Shown here: positions 8,151 through 18,189 of the stretch, piece after piece
How positions within the stretch are numbered: position 1 is the stretch's first letter
Layout of the letters: every line of letters begins with the position of its first letter
NCBI GenBank assembly: GCA_041660045.1
Contig: JBAZXA010000003.1
Coordinates: 62,001 to 126,000 of the forward strand
Direction: 5' to 3'
Source of the DNA: WM-3-3 sp041660045
Lineage (GTDB): Bacteria; Pseudomonadota; Gammaproteobacteria; Methylococcales; Methylomonadaceae
Length of the DNA stretch: 64,000 nt
Notes under the pieces: model-generated
What the model saw: the letters and a program-made list of their open reading frames with translations, nothing else
Databases searched by the model: none
Told to the model about the DNA's origin: nothing
Program-made: the position numbers and the translations under genes

Positions 8151-9308
8151 TTAATCGGCCTGGCGACGTAAAAAAGCGGGAATATCCAAATAGTCCAAAT
8201 CGGCATCGCGTTTAGGTTGCGCGCCAAAGCGGGCTTCACGGCTTTCCACTTTGTTTTGGCGGATAACGGTTGGTTTGTCCAGCACATCATAATTCACCTC
8301 ACCTGCTGCAGCACGTTGTACCAATTTAACAGTGGCTTTGCCAGAGTTGATTGGTAAACCCATACCAGTTGCGACTACGGTTACTTTAATTTCATCACCT
8401 AAGGATGGATCTATCGCGGTGCCAATTTTAATCACGGCATCTTCGGAGGCAAATTCATGTACGATGGTACCGACCTCATTAAATTCAGCTATGCCCATAT
8501 CCGCTGCGGTAATGTTAACTAAAATACCACGTGCGCCTTGCAGATTGATGTCTTCTAATAATGGGCAAGCAATTGCTTTTTCGGCTGCTTCGCGAGCGCG
8601 TTGGTCGCCGGTAGCTGAGCCTGAACCCATGATGGCAACGCCCATACCAGACATTACCGTTCTAACGTCGGCAAAATCCACGTTAATCATGCCAGGATGT
8701 ACAATTAGCTCTGTTATGCCTTGCACAGCGTCTAATAACACGCTGTTTGCTGCTTTAAAGGCATTCATTAAGGAAATATCGCCGCCCAATACAGGTAAAA
8801 GTTTTTGGTTAGGAATTGTGATTAAGGAATCCACATATTTTTCCAGTTCAGCAATACCTTTTTCAGCCACTGAAATTTTCTTTTTACCTTCAAAGCTGAA
8901 AGGTTTAGTTACGACCGCGACAGTTAAGATACCCATTTCTTTGGCAATTTGGGCAATTACTGAGATAGCGCCAGTGCCTGTACCACCACCCATACCTGCG
9001 GTTAAAAACAACATGTCGGCGCCAGCGACCACTTCTTTGATGCGGTCTTTATTTTCTTCGGCTGCTTTGCGGCCAATTTCTGGGTCAGTACCGGCACCCA
9101 AGCCTTTGGTTAATTCCACGCCTAATTGGATGATGGTGCCTTTACCAATTTTTCTTAGGGCTTGCGCGTCGGTATTGGCACAAATAAATTCAACCCCTTC
9201 AATTTGGTTTTCCGCCATGTGATGCACGGCATTACCGCCGCCGCCGCCGACACCGATTACTTTAATCACTGCTGATTCTGTACACATATCCATCAATTCG
9301 TATTTCAT
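8151..9308 (-). CDS. ftsZ: cell division GTPase FtsZ
   Basis: Bacterial tubulin that polymerises into the Z ring and organises the divisome. 385 residues, the normal length. The N-terminal GTPase domain has GVGGGGGNAV (about 20-29) and the tubulin signature GGGTGTG (about 107-113); the T7 loop synergy region NVDFADVRT completes the catalytic site between subunits. After a short variable linker (about 320-370) comes the conserved C-terminal peptide DYLDIPAFLRRQ, which binds FtsA and ZipA. Last gene of the dcw cluster; a hairpin follows and no lpxC is present downstream. Confidence 0.98.
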   Translation of the reverse strand: MKYELMDMCTESAVIKVIGVGGGGGNAVHHMAENQIEGVEFICANTDAQALRKIGKGTIIQLGVELTKGLGAGTDPEIGRKAAEENKDRIKEVVAGADMLFLTAGMGGGTGTGAISVIAQIAKEMGILTVAVVTKPFSFEGKKKISVAEKGIAELEKYVDSLITIPNQKLLPVLGGDISLMNAFKAANSVLLDAVQGITELIVHPGMINVDFADVRTVMSGMGVAIMGSGSATGDQRAREAAEKAIACPLLEDINLQGARGILVNITAADMGIAEFNEVGTIVHEFASEDAVIKIGTAIDPSLGDEIKVTVVATGMGLPINSGKATVKLVQRAAAGEVNYDVLDKPTVIRQNKVESREARFGAQPKRDADLDYLDIPAFLRRQAD

Positions 9309-9351
9309 GTTCGCTGCCCCTTATTAAGCCCTATGACTATTAAATTACTGT

Positions 9352-10578
9352 TTATAAATTGCCCTGAAACCAATTTTTGATTTTTTCAAATAACCCAGCC
9401 CCATCAATACGGGCACTTTTTTCTGAACCCTGATGTTCCCGGCCATACATCAATAAGCCTACGCCAGTTGAGTGCGCTGGGTTTTTTACTACTTCAGCTA
9501 AACCCACCACATTTTGCGCGGTACCCAGGCGCACAGGCATGTGGAAGATTTCTTCCGCCAATTCCACCAATCCCATAATTTTTGAACTGCCCCCGGTTAA
9601 TACTATGCCGGCGGCAATCAATTCTTCATAGCCGCTACGCCTTAGCTCAGCTTGAACCAACAGCATGAGCTCCTCATAACGTGGCTCTATAATTTCTGCT
9701 AAGTTTTGCGTAGAAATTTTGCGCGGCGCACGGTCGCCGATACTCGGCACTTCTATGGTGCCTTCAACACTGGCCAGCTGGGTTAATGCACACGCGTATT
9801 TGCGTTTGATGTCTTCCGCATTTACGGTTGGTGTGCGCAAAGCCACAGCGATGTCATTCGTCACTTGGTCGCCGGCAATGGGTATAACTGCGGTATGTTT
9901 GATGGCACCCTCAACGAAAATGGCAATGTCGGTAGTGCCACCGCCGACATCTATTAAGCAAACGCCTAAATCTTTTTCGTCTTCGGTTAATACCGAGTTG
10001 CACGACGCCAATTGTTCCAGCACGATGTCATCAACTTCTAAGCCACAACGGCGTATACATTTGATGATGTTTTGCATGGCACTAGCGCTGCCAGTCACCA
10101 TATGGACTTTGGCTTCTAAACGAATACCTGACATGCCTATGGGTTCTTTAATGCCTTCTTGCAGGTCTATCACATATTCTTGCGGCAAAATATGCAGGAT
10201 TTTTTGATCCGCGGGGATAGCAACCGCACGCGCGGAGTCAATTACCCGATCAATATCGTATTGGGTCACTTCCTTATCTTTTATGGCAACGATGCCATGT
10301 GAGTTTAAGCTGCGGATGTGGCTACCTGCGATGCCGGCATACACCGATTTAATTTGGCAGCCTGCCATTAATTCGGCCTCTTCCACCGCCCGCTGTATGG
10401 ATTGCACGGTGGATTCCAAATTGACCACCACGCCTTTTTTCAGGCCTCTTGATGCTGTAGTGCCGAATCCAATCACTTCTACGCTGCCATCTTGGGTTAA
10501 CTCCCCCACGATAGCGGCCACTTTAGACGTGCCGATATCCAGCCCTACAATTAAATTTCTTTCAGTTTTTTTCGCCAT
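9352..10578 (-). CDS. ftsA: cell division protein FtsA
   Basis: Actin-like ATPase that anchors FtsZ filaments to the membrane and recruits later divisome proteins. 408 residues. It shows the actin-fold phosphate loops VGLDIGTSKV (about 10-19) and CLIDVGGGTTDIAIF, the adenosine motif TGGSSKIMGL, and an FtsA-specific 1C subdomain between them. The C-terminus KIKNWFQGNL is the amphipathic membrane-targeting helix. It lies between ftsQ and ftsZ, the usual order. Confidence 0.97.
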   Translation of the reverse strand: MAKKTERNLIVGLDIGTSKVAAIVGELTQDGSVEVIGFGTTASRGLKKGVVVNLESTVQSIQRAVEEAELMAGCQIKSVYAGIAGSHIRSLNSHGIVAIKDKEVTQYDIDRVIDSARAVAIPADQKILHILPQEYVIDLQEGIKEPIGMSGIRLEAKVHMVTGSASAMQNIIKCIRRCGLEVDDIVLEQLASCNSVLTEDEKDLGVCLIDVGGGTTDIAIFVEGAIKHTAVIPIAGDQVTNDIAVALRTPTVNAEDIKRKYACALTQLASVEGTIEVPSIGDRAPRKISTQNLAEIIEPRYEELMLLVQAELRRSGYEELIAAGIVLTGGSSKIMGLVELAEEIFHMPVRLGTAQNVVGLAEVVKNPAHSTGVGLLMYGREHQGSEKSARIDGAGLFEKIKNWFQGNL

Positions 10579-10588
10579 TTTGTTTGCT

Positions 10589-11350
10589 CTATATCGGGTT
10601 TTTTTGCCCTGTTATCTCATGAGTTGGATTGACAATTTTTTTCCAGTCTATTTCTGCTGCTTCCGGCTTCCATGACACCGCATAACCGTTGGTATATCTT
10701 AAATCGGCTATCGCTATGGCATTGACTTGTTCCGCCCCCAACAACGGCAGGGTTTTTAAAAACCGCTGCAATTTTTTTAATGGCTCGTTATGGCCCAATC
10801 TTATTTCCATACCGTTGGATAATTTCAGCATCCATGACCAACGGTCGTTCACTTTAAACTCTGCCAATATCATCGATTGGTCGGCCAATGCGGTATTGAT
10901 GCCTTTCATTATTTCCAACAATTTTTTTTGTTGGCTTTCAGGGCCAGAAACCATTGGCAATTCCTGAAATTGGTCTATATTTTTAGGTATGAACAATTCA
11001 CCTTTTTCAGTTAGTAGGCCATTTTGCCCCCAGCGCACATATGCCTTTTTTTCCCGTAGCTTGATGTCTATTGCATCAGGCCAAACCCGCTTAACCGATA
11101 CTGATGCCACCCATGGCATTTGTGCCAAAGCCTGGTGGATAGCCTGCATGTCCGCGGTAAAAAATCCGGTCATCACTAAAGGCATTAGCACTTCTTTAAC
11201 TTCATCTTTACTGATGTACTGGAATACGCCTTCTGTCCTCACATATTTAATGGGGACAGCATCGGCTCCATAGGTTTTTAATTGGCCTTGATTACGCCAA
11301 ATTATCCCCAGTACCAGTACAATCAGTACAATTGCCTTAACGGCTTTCAA
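10589..11350 (-). CDS. ftsQ: cell division protein FtsQ
   Basis: Bitopic inner-membrane divisome protein that binds FtsB/FtsL. 253 residues. A single membrane segment (about 2-19, AVKAIVLIVLVLGIIW) is followed by a POTRA domain (about 35-105) and the FtsQ domain, which includes PWVASVSVKRVWPDAIDIKLREKKAYVRW, quoted in parts as PWVASVSVKRVWP and EKKAYVRWG. Its short cytoplasmic tail is typical of compact FtsQ forms. Starts 5 nt after ddlB, within the operon. Confidence 0.93.
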   Translation of the reverse strand: MKAVKAIVLIVLVLGIIWRNQGQLKTYGADAVPIKYVRTEGVFQYISKDEVKEVLMPLVMTGFFTADMQAIHQALAQMPWVASVSVKRVWPDAIDIKLREKKAYVRWGQNGLLTEKGELFIPKNIDQFQELPMVSGPESQQKKLLEIMKGINTALADQSMILAEFKVNDRWSWMLKLSNGMEIRLGHNEPLKKLQRFLKTLPLLGAEQVNAIAIADLRYTNGYAVSWKPEAAEIDWKKIVNPTHEITGQKNPI

Positions 11351-11355
11351 AATGG

Positions 11356-12288
11356 CTATCCCAAACTGGTTTCAAGTATTCGCCATACCAAATCATCAAA
11401 ACCTAAACCTGCCTGCTGGGCAGCCATAGGTACTAAGCTATGGTCAGTCATTCCTGGCACGGTATTAATTTCTATCAATTGATACTGGCCTTGCGTATCC
11501 ATAAAAGCATCAACCCTAGCCCAGCCTTTTATGCCTATGATGTCACTGGCCTTAACGGCAACCGCTTGTAACGCCTGTTCAACTTCGGCTGTTAAATCGC
11601 TAGGGCAATGATATTGGGTGCTAGATGCCAAATATTTAGCTTCGTAGTCATAAAACGTATTAGGCGTTTCTAAACCGATAACAGGCAACGCTTCACCGTT
11701 TAATATGCCTATGGTGTATTCTTTACCGTGCACCCAGGCTTCGGCATAAACAGTGCAATCAAATTGTGCCGCCAAAGCATAAGCGGCAACTAATTCAGCA
11801 CGGTTGGCCGCCTTACTTATACCAATGCTAGAGCCTTCCTCGGCTGGTTTTACCATCACCGGGAAGCCTAATTTTTCAATGCAAGCATCAACATCATCCA
11901 CATGATTAAGCACAAACCACTTAGGCGTGCTTAAGCCACTACCTTGCCAACACAATTTGGTACGCAGCTTATCCATGCTTAATGCCGAAGCTAGCACGCC
12001 ACTCCCGGTATAAGGCATACCTAAAACCTCAAGTACTGCCTGTAACTGGCCGTCTTCGCCGCCCCGACCGTGGATAATATTAAAGACCCGGTCGAATTGT
12101 TGACCGGCCAAAGCGTCTATCAGGCTGCCCTTAACATCGACAGCAACCGCATCAACCTGTTTACGTACTAGGGCTGCGTGCACCGCCGCACCACTTATTA
12201 ATGAGACCGGGCGTTCTGCTGCCGACCCGCCCATCACAACTGCAACACGGCCAAATTGTTCTGGCTTGTGCATTATTGCCGCCTTCAT
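11356..12288 (-). CDS. ddlB: D-alanine--D-alanine ligase
   Basis: ATP-grasp enzyme that joins two D-alanines for the peptidoglycan stem peptide. 310 residues. It contains VVMGGSAAERPVSLISG near the N-terminus, the glycine-rich INIIHGRGGEDGQLQAVLE segment, the ATP-grasp loop EEGSSIGISK, and the C-terminal Mg-binding EINTVPGMTDHS. The start overlaps the murB stop codon by 4 nt (ATGA). In place between murB and ftsQ, as in most gammaproteobacterial dcw clusters. Confidence 0.96.
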   Translation of the reverse strand: MKAAIMHKPEQFGRVAVVMGGSAAERPVSLISGAAVHAALVRKQVDAVAVDVKGSLIDALAGQQFDRVFNIIHGRGGEDGQLQAVLEVLGMPYTGSGVLASALSMDKLRTKLCWQGSGLSTPKWFVLNHVDDVDACIEKLGFPVMVKPAEEGSSIGISKAANRAELVAAYALAAQFDCTVYAEAWVHGKEYTIGILNGEALPVIGLETPNTFYDYEAKYLASSTQYHCPSDLTAEVEQALQAVAVKASDIIGIKGWARVDAFMDTQGQYQLIEINTVPGMTDHSLVPMAAQQAGLGFDDLVWRILETSLG

Positions 12289-13166
12289 TTTTCACCTACC
12301 ATGCAAACCTCAGTTTGTAATTCTATGCCTTGTGTTTGTTTAACTTTTGTTTGTACATGCTTAATTAAAGCTTCTATATCGGCGGCACTGGCGTCACCCG
12401 TATTGACTATAAAATTGGCATGTTTCTCGGACACGCAAGCGCCACCGATGGCATACCCTTTTAAGCCGCTTTGCTCAATTAACTTGGCGGCATGGCCACC
12501 TTCCGGATTTTTAAAAACCGACCCACAACTGGGTTGGTTTACTGGTTGGGTGTTTGCCCGTTGTTCCAATAAAGCTTTTATTTTTTGTAAACTTTCAGCC
12601 GTATTGCCGGTTTGTAATTGCAGGTATGCGGCTATAAACCAAGCGTTATCCAAACCCGACACCGAACGATAGCTGATACTGAAATGCTCAGGTTTACGTA
12701 CAACCACCTCGCCACTTCGATCAATCACTTCAACTTGTTTGACTATGCGCCAGGTTTCTCCGCCAAAAGCCCCCGCGTTCATCTTTAAGGCGCCCCCCAT
12801 GGTGCCGGGTATACCCGCTAAAAACTCAGCGCCGGTTAAACCTAGTTCACTACAAAACCTAGCCACTCGCGCGCAAGGCATACCTGCTTCTACATAAATT
12901 AAGCCATCCGGCTGTTGCTGCATGGCTTTTAAACATCCTTTAGTGTTGATCACCGTGCCACGTATACCGCCATCGCGGACTAATAAATTACTGCCTAACC
13001 CCAACCAAAATACGGGTTCAGTCGCAGGCAAAGTCTTCATGAAATGAATCAAATCATCCCGGTCATGCGGCATATACAAGCTGTCAGCAATACCACCAAC
13101 ACGCCAACTGGTGTACTTGGCCAGCTTCTCATTACTTAGTAAGCGGCCTTTAATTGCCTTGTTCAT
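12285..13166 (-). CDS. murB: UDP-N-acetylenolpyruvoylglucosamine reductase
   Basis: FAD-dependent reduction of UDP-GlcNAc-enolpyruvate to UDP-MurNAc, the second committed step of peptidoglycan synthesis. 293 residues, matching the shorter type-II MurB rather than the longer E. coli type-I form. FAD-binding segments GLGSNLLVRDGGIRGTVI and GIPGTMGGALKMNAGAFG are clear; the C-terminal region has NPEGGHAAKLIEQSGLKG and the catalytic SEKHANFIVN. Overlaps murC and ddlB by 4 nt each. Confidence 0.96.
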   Translation of the reverse strand: MNKAIKGRLLSNEKLAKYTSWRVGGIADSLYMPHDRDDLIHFMKTLPATEPVFWLGLGSNLLVRDGGIRGTVINTKGCLKAMQQQPDGLIYVEAGMPCARVARFCSELGLTGAEFLAGIPGTMGGALKMNAGAFGGETWRIVKQVEVIDRSGEVVVRKPEHFSISYRSVSGLDNAWFIAAYLQLQTGNTAESLQKIKALLEQRANTQPVNQPSCGSVFKNPEGGHAAKLIEQSGLKGYAIGGACVSEKHANFIVNTGDASAADIEALIKHVQTKVKQTQGIELQTEVCMVGEK

Positions 13167-14602
13167 AGACTCACAGCCAGCGCATCGCTAAGCAGTTGCG
13201 GCAATTGCGCCGCCACTTGTCCAACATTGCCTGCGCCTAGCGTTAAAATAATATCGTCGGCGTGCACGATACTGGCTAATACTTGTGGCAGTTCTTGCCA
13301 GTTTTCTATAAAGACTGGATCAACTTGTCCCCTAATTCGTATCGCGCGGCATAATGCCCGTCCATCTGCGCCAGCAATCACGCTTTCACCGGCAGCATAA
13401 ACATCCATTAATAGCAAAACGTCAACGGTGGAAAGTACTTTGACAAAATCTTCAAATAAATCCCGTGTGCGGGTATATCTGTGCGGCTGAAACACGACGA
13501 CTTTTCGGCGTTCAGGCCAAGCTTGTTGCGCCGCTTCTAAGGTAGCCGCAATCTCCCGTGGGTGATGGCCATAGTCATCCACTAGGGTTAGCTTGCCCTC
13601 GGCAAAATCGATGTCACCCTGAATTTGAAAACGCCTGCCCACCCCTTTAAAATCAGCTAAACTTTTCACCATATCGGCATCGTCAATTTCAAGGCTAGTG
13701 GCCACTGTGATTGCCGCCAACGCATTCAACATATTGTGCCAACCAGGCAAATTTAACACCACGGGCAATGGTGGATGCCCAGCTCTGAGGACAGTAAAGG
13801 ATGTTTGCATCCCCACTTGCCTTATTTCGATAGCGCGCACATCAGCATCAGCATGGACACCATAGGTTTTCACCGGTTTTGATATTTGCGGCAAAACATC
13901 CCTAACGCCTTCATCATCCAAACAGATAACCGCTAAACCATAAAATGGCAGATGATGTAAAAATTCTAAAAACGTTGTTTTTAAGCGCTCATAACAACCT
14001 TCGTAGGTCGCCATATGGTCTTGGTCTATATTGGTGACCACCGCAATCATAGGTTGCAAATATAAAAATGAAGCATCACTTTCATCAGCTTCAGCTACTA
14101 AATATTGCCCTAAACCCAATTTTGCATTGGTACCCGCACTGTTTAGCCGGCCGCCTATCACATAGGTTGGATCTAAGCCACTTTCCGCTAAAATGCTTGC
14201 CGTTAAACTTGTGGTTGTGGTTTTGCCATGCGTACCCGCAACCGCTATACCAAAACGAAAGCGCATCAACTCAGCCAACATTTCAGCCCGAGGAATAATA
14301 GGGATCCGGCTTAGGCTAGCCTCATCAACTTCTTCATTACTGCGGTCTATAGCGCTAGACACGACCACAACATCAGCTAAATGCACATTTTCACGTTTAT
14401 GGCCTATGGTGATTACTACGCCTAATTCTGCTAAACGTTGCGTAACGGAGCTTGCTTTAATATCTGAGCCAGAAACTTGATAGCCTAAGTTCGACAGCAC
14501 TTCAGCAATACCGCTCATACCAGTACCACCGATGCCAACAAAATGGATGCGGTCTATTTTGCCTAGGGCTTGCGCTGGAATTTGGCTGTTGGTCGAGTTC
14601 AT
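13163..14602 (-). CDS. murC: UDP-N-acetylmuramate--L-alanine ligase
   Basis: Adds L-alanine to UDP-MurNAc in the cytoplasm. 479 residues. The N-terminal Rossmann motif HFVGIGGTGMSGIAEVL (about 20-36), the ATP-binding loop GTHGKTTTTS, and DDYGHHPREIAATL, the conserved MurC signature, are visible. The start overlaps the murG stop by 4 nt, which suggests translational coupling within the dcw operon. Confidence 0.97.
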   Translation of the reverse strand: MNSTNSQIPAQALGKIDRIHFVGIGGTGMSGIAEVLSNLGYQVSGSDIKASSVTQRLAELGVVITIGHKRENVHLADVVVVSSAIDRSNEEVDEASLSRIPIIPRAEMLAELMRFRFGIAVAGTHGKTTTTSLTASILAESGLDPTYVIGGRLNSAGTNAKLGLGQYLVAEADESDASFLYLQPMIAVVTNIDQDHMATYEGCYERLKTTFLEFLHHLPFYGLAVICLDDEGVRDVLPQISKPVKTYGVHADADVRAIEIRQVGMQTSFTVLRAGHPPLPVVLNLPGWHNMLNALAAITVATSLEIDDADMVKSLADFKGVGRRFQIQGDIDFAEGKLTLVDDYGHHPREIAATLEAAQQAWPERRKVVVFQPHRYTRTRDLFEDFVKVLSTVDVLLLMDVYAAGESVIAGADGRALCRAIRIRGQVDPVFIENWQELPQVLASIVHADDIILTLGAGNVGQVAAQLPQLLSDALAVSL

Positions 14603-15654
14603 GGTTTCGCCTTATCTATACAGGTTTGCACAACCAATTCGGTTGCATCCAGTCGCGCTAAGGCTTTTACTGATTGCGCGGTGGTATCCAATTGCGCCAT
14701 CATTAGTTTGATGCAAGCCAATAAAGAAGCTGGTGTTAAATCTTTTTGCAGCAGTAATTGCCCCGCTCCGGCATCGGTTAAATATCGCGCATTAGCCACT
14801 TGATGATCGTCAATTGCATGCGGCAATGGTATAAAAATAGCTGGAACACCTGCGGCAGCCACTTCACTGACTGTCATCGCGCCTGCCCTACACACCACTA
14901 AGTCGGCCCAAGCATAAGCCGATGCCATGTCTTCTATAAATGCGCTCACCTTGGCATCTACTGCTAAGGCAAGATAATGTTTTTCAACTTGAGCTTGCAT
15001 ATCCGCACCTGTTTGATGCCAGACTTTAACTTGCTCCAGTTGTGCCATAGCCTCGGGTACGACCTCATTCAAGACTTTTGCACCCAAGCTACCCCCAACA
15101 ATTAATATATGAGTACTTGAATCTTGACTATCCGGCTTGCCAGCAAGATTTTGCAAAAATGCTGTTCTCAAGGGGTTACCCGTACAAATAGCCTGACTTT
15201 GTGGTTTAAAACTGTTAGGGAAGGCTTCTAATACCTGCGTCGCTAGTTTTGCCAACAACCGGTTGGTGGTGCCAGGTATACGGTTTTGTTCATGGATTAC
15301 CAATGGGATACCCAATAACTTTGCCGCCACACCACCAGGACCTGCCACAAACCCGCCCAGACCCAGCACTACCTGCGGTTTACGCCGATTTAATATGCGC
15401 CATGCAGCAACTAGCGCCGCTAGCAACAGCAGTAATGCCTTGCCCTTAGCCAACAATCCTTTGCCACGAATACCCGCTACCGGCAACCAGTCGATAGCAA
15501 TACCTTGTTCCGGTACCACGCGGCTTTCCAGACCTTTTTGGGTACCCATCCAAGTCACTTGCCAACCTTGTTCACGCATTGCTTGTGCCACTGCCAAAGC
15601 GGGGAAAACATGGCCGCCAGTGCCACCAGCTAAAATCACGATGCGTTTGCCCAT
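14599..15654 (-). CDS. murG: lipid II-forming N-acetylglucosaminyltransferase MurG
   Basis: Transfers GlcNAc to lipid I on the inner face of the cytoplasmic membrane, giving lipid II. 351 residues, GT28 family. The N-terminal G-loop is VILAGGTGGHVFPALAVAQA, with the second glycine loop HEQNRIPG and the donor-binding segment LIVGGSLGAKVLNEVVPEA; GAMTVSEVAAAGVPAIFIP is the UDP-GlcNAc site. Its start lies inside the last 19 nt of ftsW. Confidence 0.97.
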   Translation of the reverse strand: MGKRIVILAGGTGGHVFPALAVAQAMREQGWQVTWMGTQKGLESRVVPEQGIAIDWLPVAGIRGKGLLAKGKALLLLLAALVAAWRILNRRKPQVVLGLGGFVAGPGGVAAKLLGIPLVIHEQNRIPGTTNRLLAKLATQVLEAFPNSFKPQSQAICTGNPLRTAFLQNLAGKPDSQDSSTHILIVGGSLGAKVLNEVVPEAMAQLEQVKVWHQTGADMQAQVEKHYLALAVDAKVSAFIEDMASAYAWADLVVCRAGAMTVSEVAAAGVPAIFIPLPHAIDDHQVANARYLTDAGAGQLLLQKDLTPASLLACIKLMMAQLDTTAQSVKALARLDATELVVQTCIDKAKP

Positions 15655-16820
15655 GCCATCCGACTCTTAACTTTAGGGCGACTCGCTGTCATCTCACTAA
15701 TCTCGCTATTCACCCTAAACAACAAGGCTACCGCACAACACATCACCATCATGCTACCGCCGCCATAGCTCATTAATGGTAACGTGAGGCCTTTAGTCGG
15801 TAATATGCCCATGTTTACGCCCATATGGACAAATGCTTGAAAACCAAACCATATCGCCAACCCATAGGCTATATAGGCGGAAAAGCGCTCACCGATTTTT
15901 TCTGCCACTACTGCGATATGAAAGGCTCGCCAGACTAATACCGCAAATAATCCAATGATGCTGATGATGCCCACAAAACCTAATTCTTCACCGATGACTG
16001 AAAATAGAAAATCGGTATGTGCCTCGGGTAAATAAAATAGTTTTTGCACCCCGTTACCTAGACCCACCCCTAACCATTCACCACTCCCAAGCGAAATCAG
16101 GGCCTGAACTAATTGAAAACCGGAATTGAGCGGATCTTCCCACGGATGTAAAAAGCTGGTGACGCGGGCGCTACGATAGCGCGACAAATACACCAGCAAT
16201 GCGGCCGCAACAGCAACAACCGATAATAAAACTATAAATTGGGAAAGCCGTGCGCCCGCTAAAAACATGACGCCCATTACAATGATTAAAATCACCACGG
16301 CCGAACCAAAATCAGGCTCCAGTAATAATAAAAAACTGGCGACTGCAAATAAGGCCAAGGGTTTTACAATACCAAAAGCCGATTCTTGTAATGATTTTTG
16401 GTGGCGGTTAACGTAACCAGCCATATAGATGACTGAGAAAAACTTGACCACTTCGGAGACTTGGATCCTAAACCCGGCAATCGATAGCCAACGTACGCTA
16501 CCATTCACTTTTACCCCTAACCCAGGAATTAAGACAATCAGCAATAAGCCTAAACCAGCCAGAAACAGCCAAGTGCCCCATTTTTCCCAAAACTTTATCG
16601 GCAGTAAACTTACGCAGCCTCCCAAAAACAGGCCTAATCCAATATGGATGAGCTGATGTTCTGGGTAATACCAACTGTTCTCAGAGGCTTTTACGCCTAA
16701 ATGTAGCGATGAAGACACCATCATGATATAGCCTATTAAAACTAGGCTGATACACGCCCCGAGTAATATGGGATCAAAATGATAATGTTTTTTATGCTGT
16801 AATTTTGTGGTTACCGCCAT
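15636..16820 (-). CDS. ftsW: septal peptidoglycan glycosyltransferase FtsW
   Basis: SEDS-family polymerase that works with FtsI to build septal peptidoglycan. 394 residues, about ten membrane helices. Conserved SEDS segments are present: WLSIAGFRIQVSEVVKFFSVIYMAGY (quoted in part as FRIQVSEVVKFF), LLLEPDFGSAVV, RVTSFLHPWEDPLNSGFQ and EAHTDFLFSVIGEELGFVG. The start shares one base with the murD stop codon (TAATG). The gene sits between murD and murG. Confidence 0.97.
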   Translation of the reverse strand: MAVTTKLQHKKHYHFDPILLGACISLVLIGYIMMVSSSLHLGVKASENSWYYPEHQLIHIGLGLFLGGCVSLLPIKFWEKWGTWLFLAGLGLLLIVLIPGLGVKVNGSVRWLSIAGFRIQVSEVVKFFSVIYMAGYVNRHQKSLQESAFGIVKPLALFAVASFLLLLEPDFGSAVVILIIVMGVMFLAGARLSQFIVLLSVVAVAAALLVYLSRYRSARVTSFLHPWEDPLNSGFQLVQALISLGSGEWLGVGLGNGVQKLFYLPEAHTDFLFSVIGEELGFVGIISIIGLFAVLVWRAFHIAVVAEKIGERFSAYIAYGLAIWFGFQAFVHMGVNMGILPTKGLTLPLMSYGGGSMMVMCCAVALLFRVNSEISEMTASRPKVKSRMAWANAS

Positions 16821-18187
16821 TATGCTAACTCCAATACGGCTTTGCTAAATTTATCACCCCGGTCTTGATAGTTTTTGTACTGGTCTAAGCTTGCGCAAGC
16901 GGGCGACAGTAAAACGCTATCGCCAAGTTCAGCAACTCGGGCAGCCAATTTGACGGCTTCGGTCATATCATTGGCATATTGCAAAGGCACACAATCGGAT
17001 AATGCCCTAGCTATGGTTTTTGCATCTTTACCCATTAATACCATTGCTTTGACCTTTTTTTTCACCACTGGCACTAATTCGCTCATGTCTGCGCCTTTAG
17101 CATCGCCACCTGCGATTAAAATCACTTTTCGGTCATAGCCATCCAATGCCGCTACACAGGCGCCGATATTGGTGGCTTTAGAGTCATTTATCCAAGTAAC
17201 GCCATGAATTTCAGCTATGCGCTGCATGCGATGCGCCAAGCCTTTAAAATGTTTGAGGGCTTTGCACATTAGCAGTAAATCTAATCCTAGCGCATGCCCA
17301 AGTGCTAACGCGGCCAAGGCATTGGCGGCATTATGGCGACCTTCAAGAGGCAGCTCATCTAATGCCATCAAGGATTGGTCGTGGTACATTAAGTACTCTG
17401 CATCCGCTTGTTTTTTTAGATAAAAATCCGCCTCTGTTTTAATGGAAAAGGTCAGCACCTCACGTTTGGGATCCAGCATGGCATGCACGATTTCGTCATC
17501 TATATTGATAACCATTACGCCATTGCCCCTAAAGACACTCTGTTTTTCGACGGCATAACCCGATAGATCAATATGGCGGTCCAGGTGGTCTGCACTAATG
17601 TTTAACACGGTTGCAACATTGGCTTTGAATACCGAGGTGCGCTCCAGTTGAAAACTGGACAGCTCTAAAACGTAGTACTCCACTTTTTCTTCTAATAAAT
17701 CCAAAGCTGCGGTGCCTAAATTTCCACCTATCCCGACTTTTTTCCCTGTTGCCTCTATCATTTTGCCGAGCATCGTGGTGACGGTACTTTTACCATTAGA
17801 CCCGGTAATTGCTATTACAGGCACCGTCGTGGCGCAAGCGAATAAATCTATATCACTGATAATTTTGGCACCATTAGCCAACGCTTTTACAATCGCTTTT
17901 TCAGTCAACGACACGCCAGGGCTAACTACTAAATGGGTTGCCACGTTAAATGCCGCCTCATCAAAGCCCCCCGCAAACAAAGCAATATCGGGCATTTGTT
18001 CTAAAAACTCTTTAACTAATGGCGGTTTTTCACGGCTATCAGCTATGGCAAAGCGAATGCCTAAGTTTTGTAGAAAATACGCAACGGAGATACCGGTTAT
18101 GCCTAGACCGACAATCAATACTTTAGAAGCTTCCGCATCCAACGCAAAATGTTGTCCTAAAAGTTGTTTGATTTTATCCTTGTCCAT
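16820..18187 (-). CDS. murD: UDP-N-acetylmuramoyl-L-alanine--D-glutamate ligase
   Basis: Adds D-glutamate to UDP-MurNAc-L-Ala. 455 residues from the ATG at 18187. That start was chosen because it lies 2 nt after the mraY stop codon, has a GAGG ribosome site and gives a normal MurD N-terminus; the open frame runs further up to 18277, but that part lies inside mraY. The Rossmann motif IVGLGITGISVAYFL, the P-loop ITGSNGKSTVTTMLG and NDSKATNIGACVAAL are all present. Part of the coupled dcw operon. Confidence 0.96.
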   Translation of the reverse strand: MDKDKIKQLLGQHFALDAEASKVLIVGLGITGISVAYFLQNLGIRFAIADSREKPPLVKEFLEQMPDIALFAGGFDEAAFNVATHLVVSPGVSLTEKAIVKALANGAKIISDIDLFACATTVPVIAITGSNGKSTVTTMLGKMIEATGKKVGIGGNLGTAALDLLEEKVEYYVLELSSFQLERTSVFKANVATVLNISADHLDRHIDLSGYAVEKQSVFRGNGVMVINIDDEIVHAMLDPKREVLTFSIKTEADFYLKKQADAEYLMYHDQSLMALDELPLEGRHNAANALAALALGHALGLDLLLMCKALKHFKGLAHRMQRIAEIHGVTWINDSKATNIGACVAALDGYDRKVILIAGGDAKGADMSELVPVVKKKVKAMVLMGKDAKTIARALSDCVPLQYANDMTEAVKLAARVAELGDSVLLSPACASLDQYKNYQDRGDKFSKAVLELA

Positions 18188-18189
18188 CT

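Noticed and set aside
8332..9222. 296-codon open frame opposite ftsZ
   Set aside because: It lies antisense to the unmistakable ftsZ, is biased in composition as a mirror frame and shows no domain or ribosome site.
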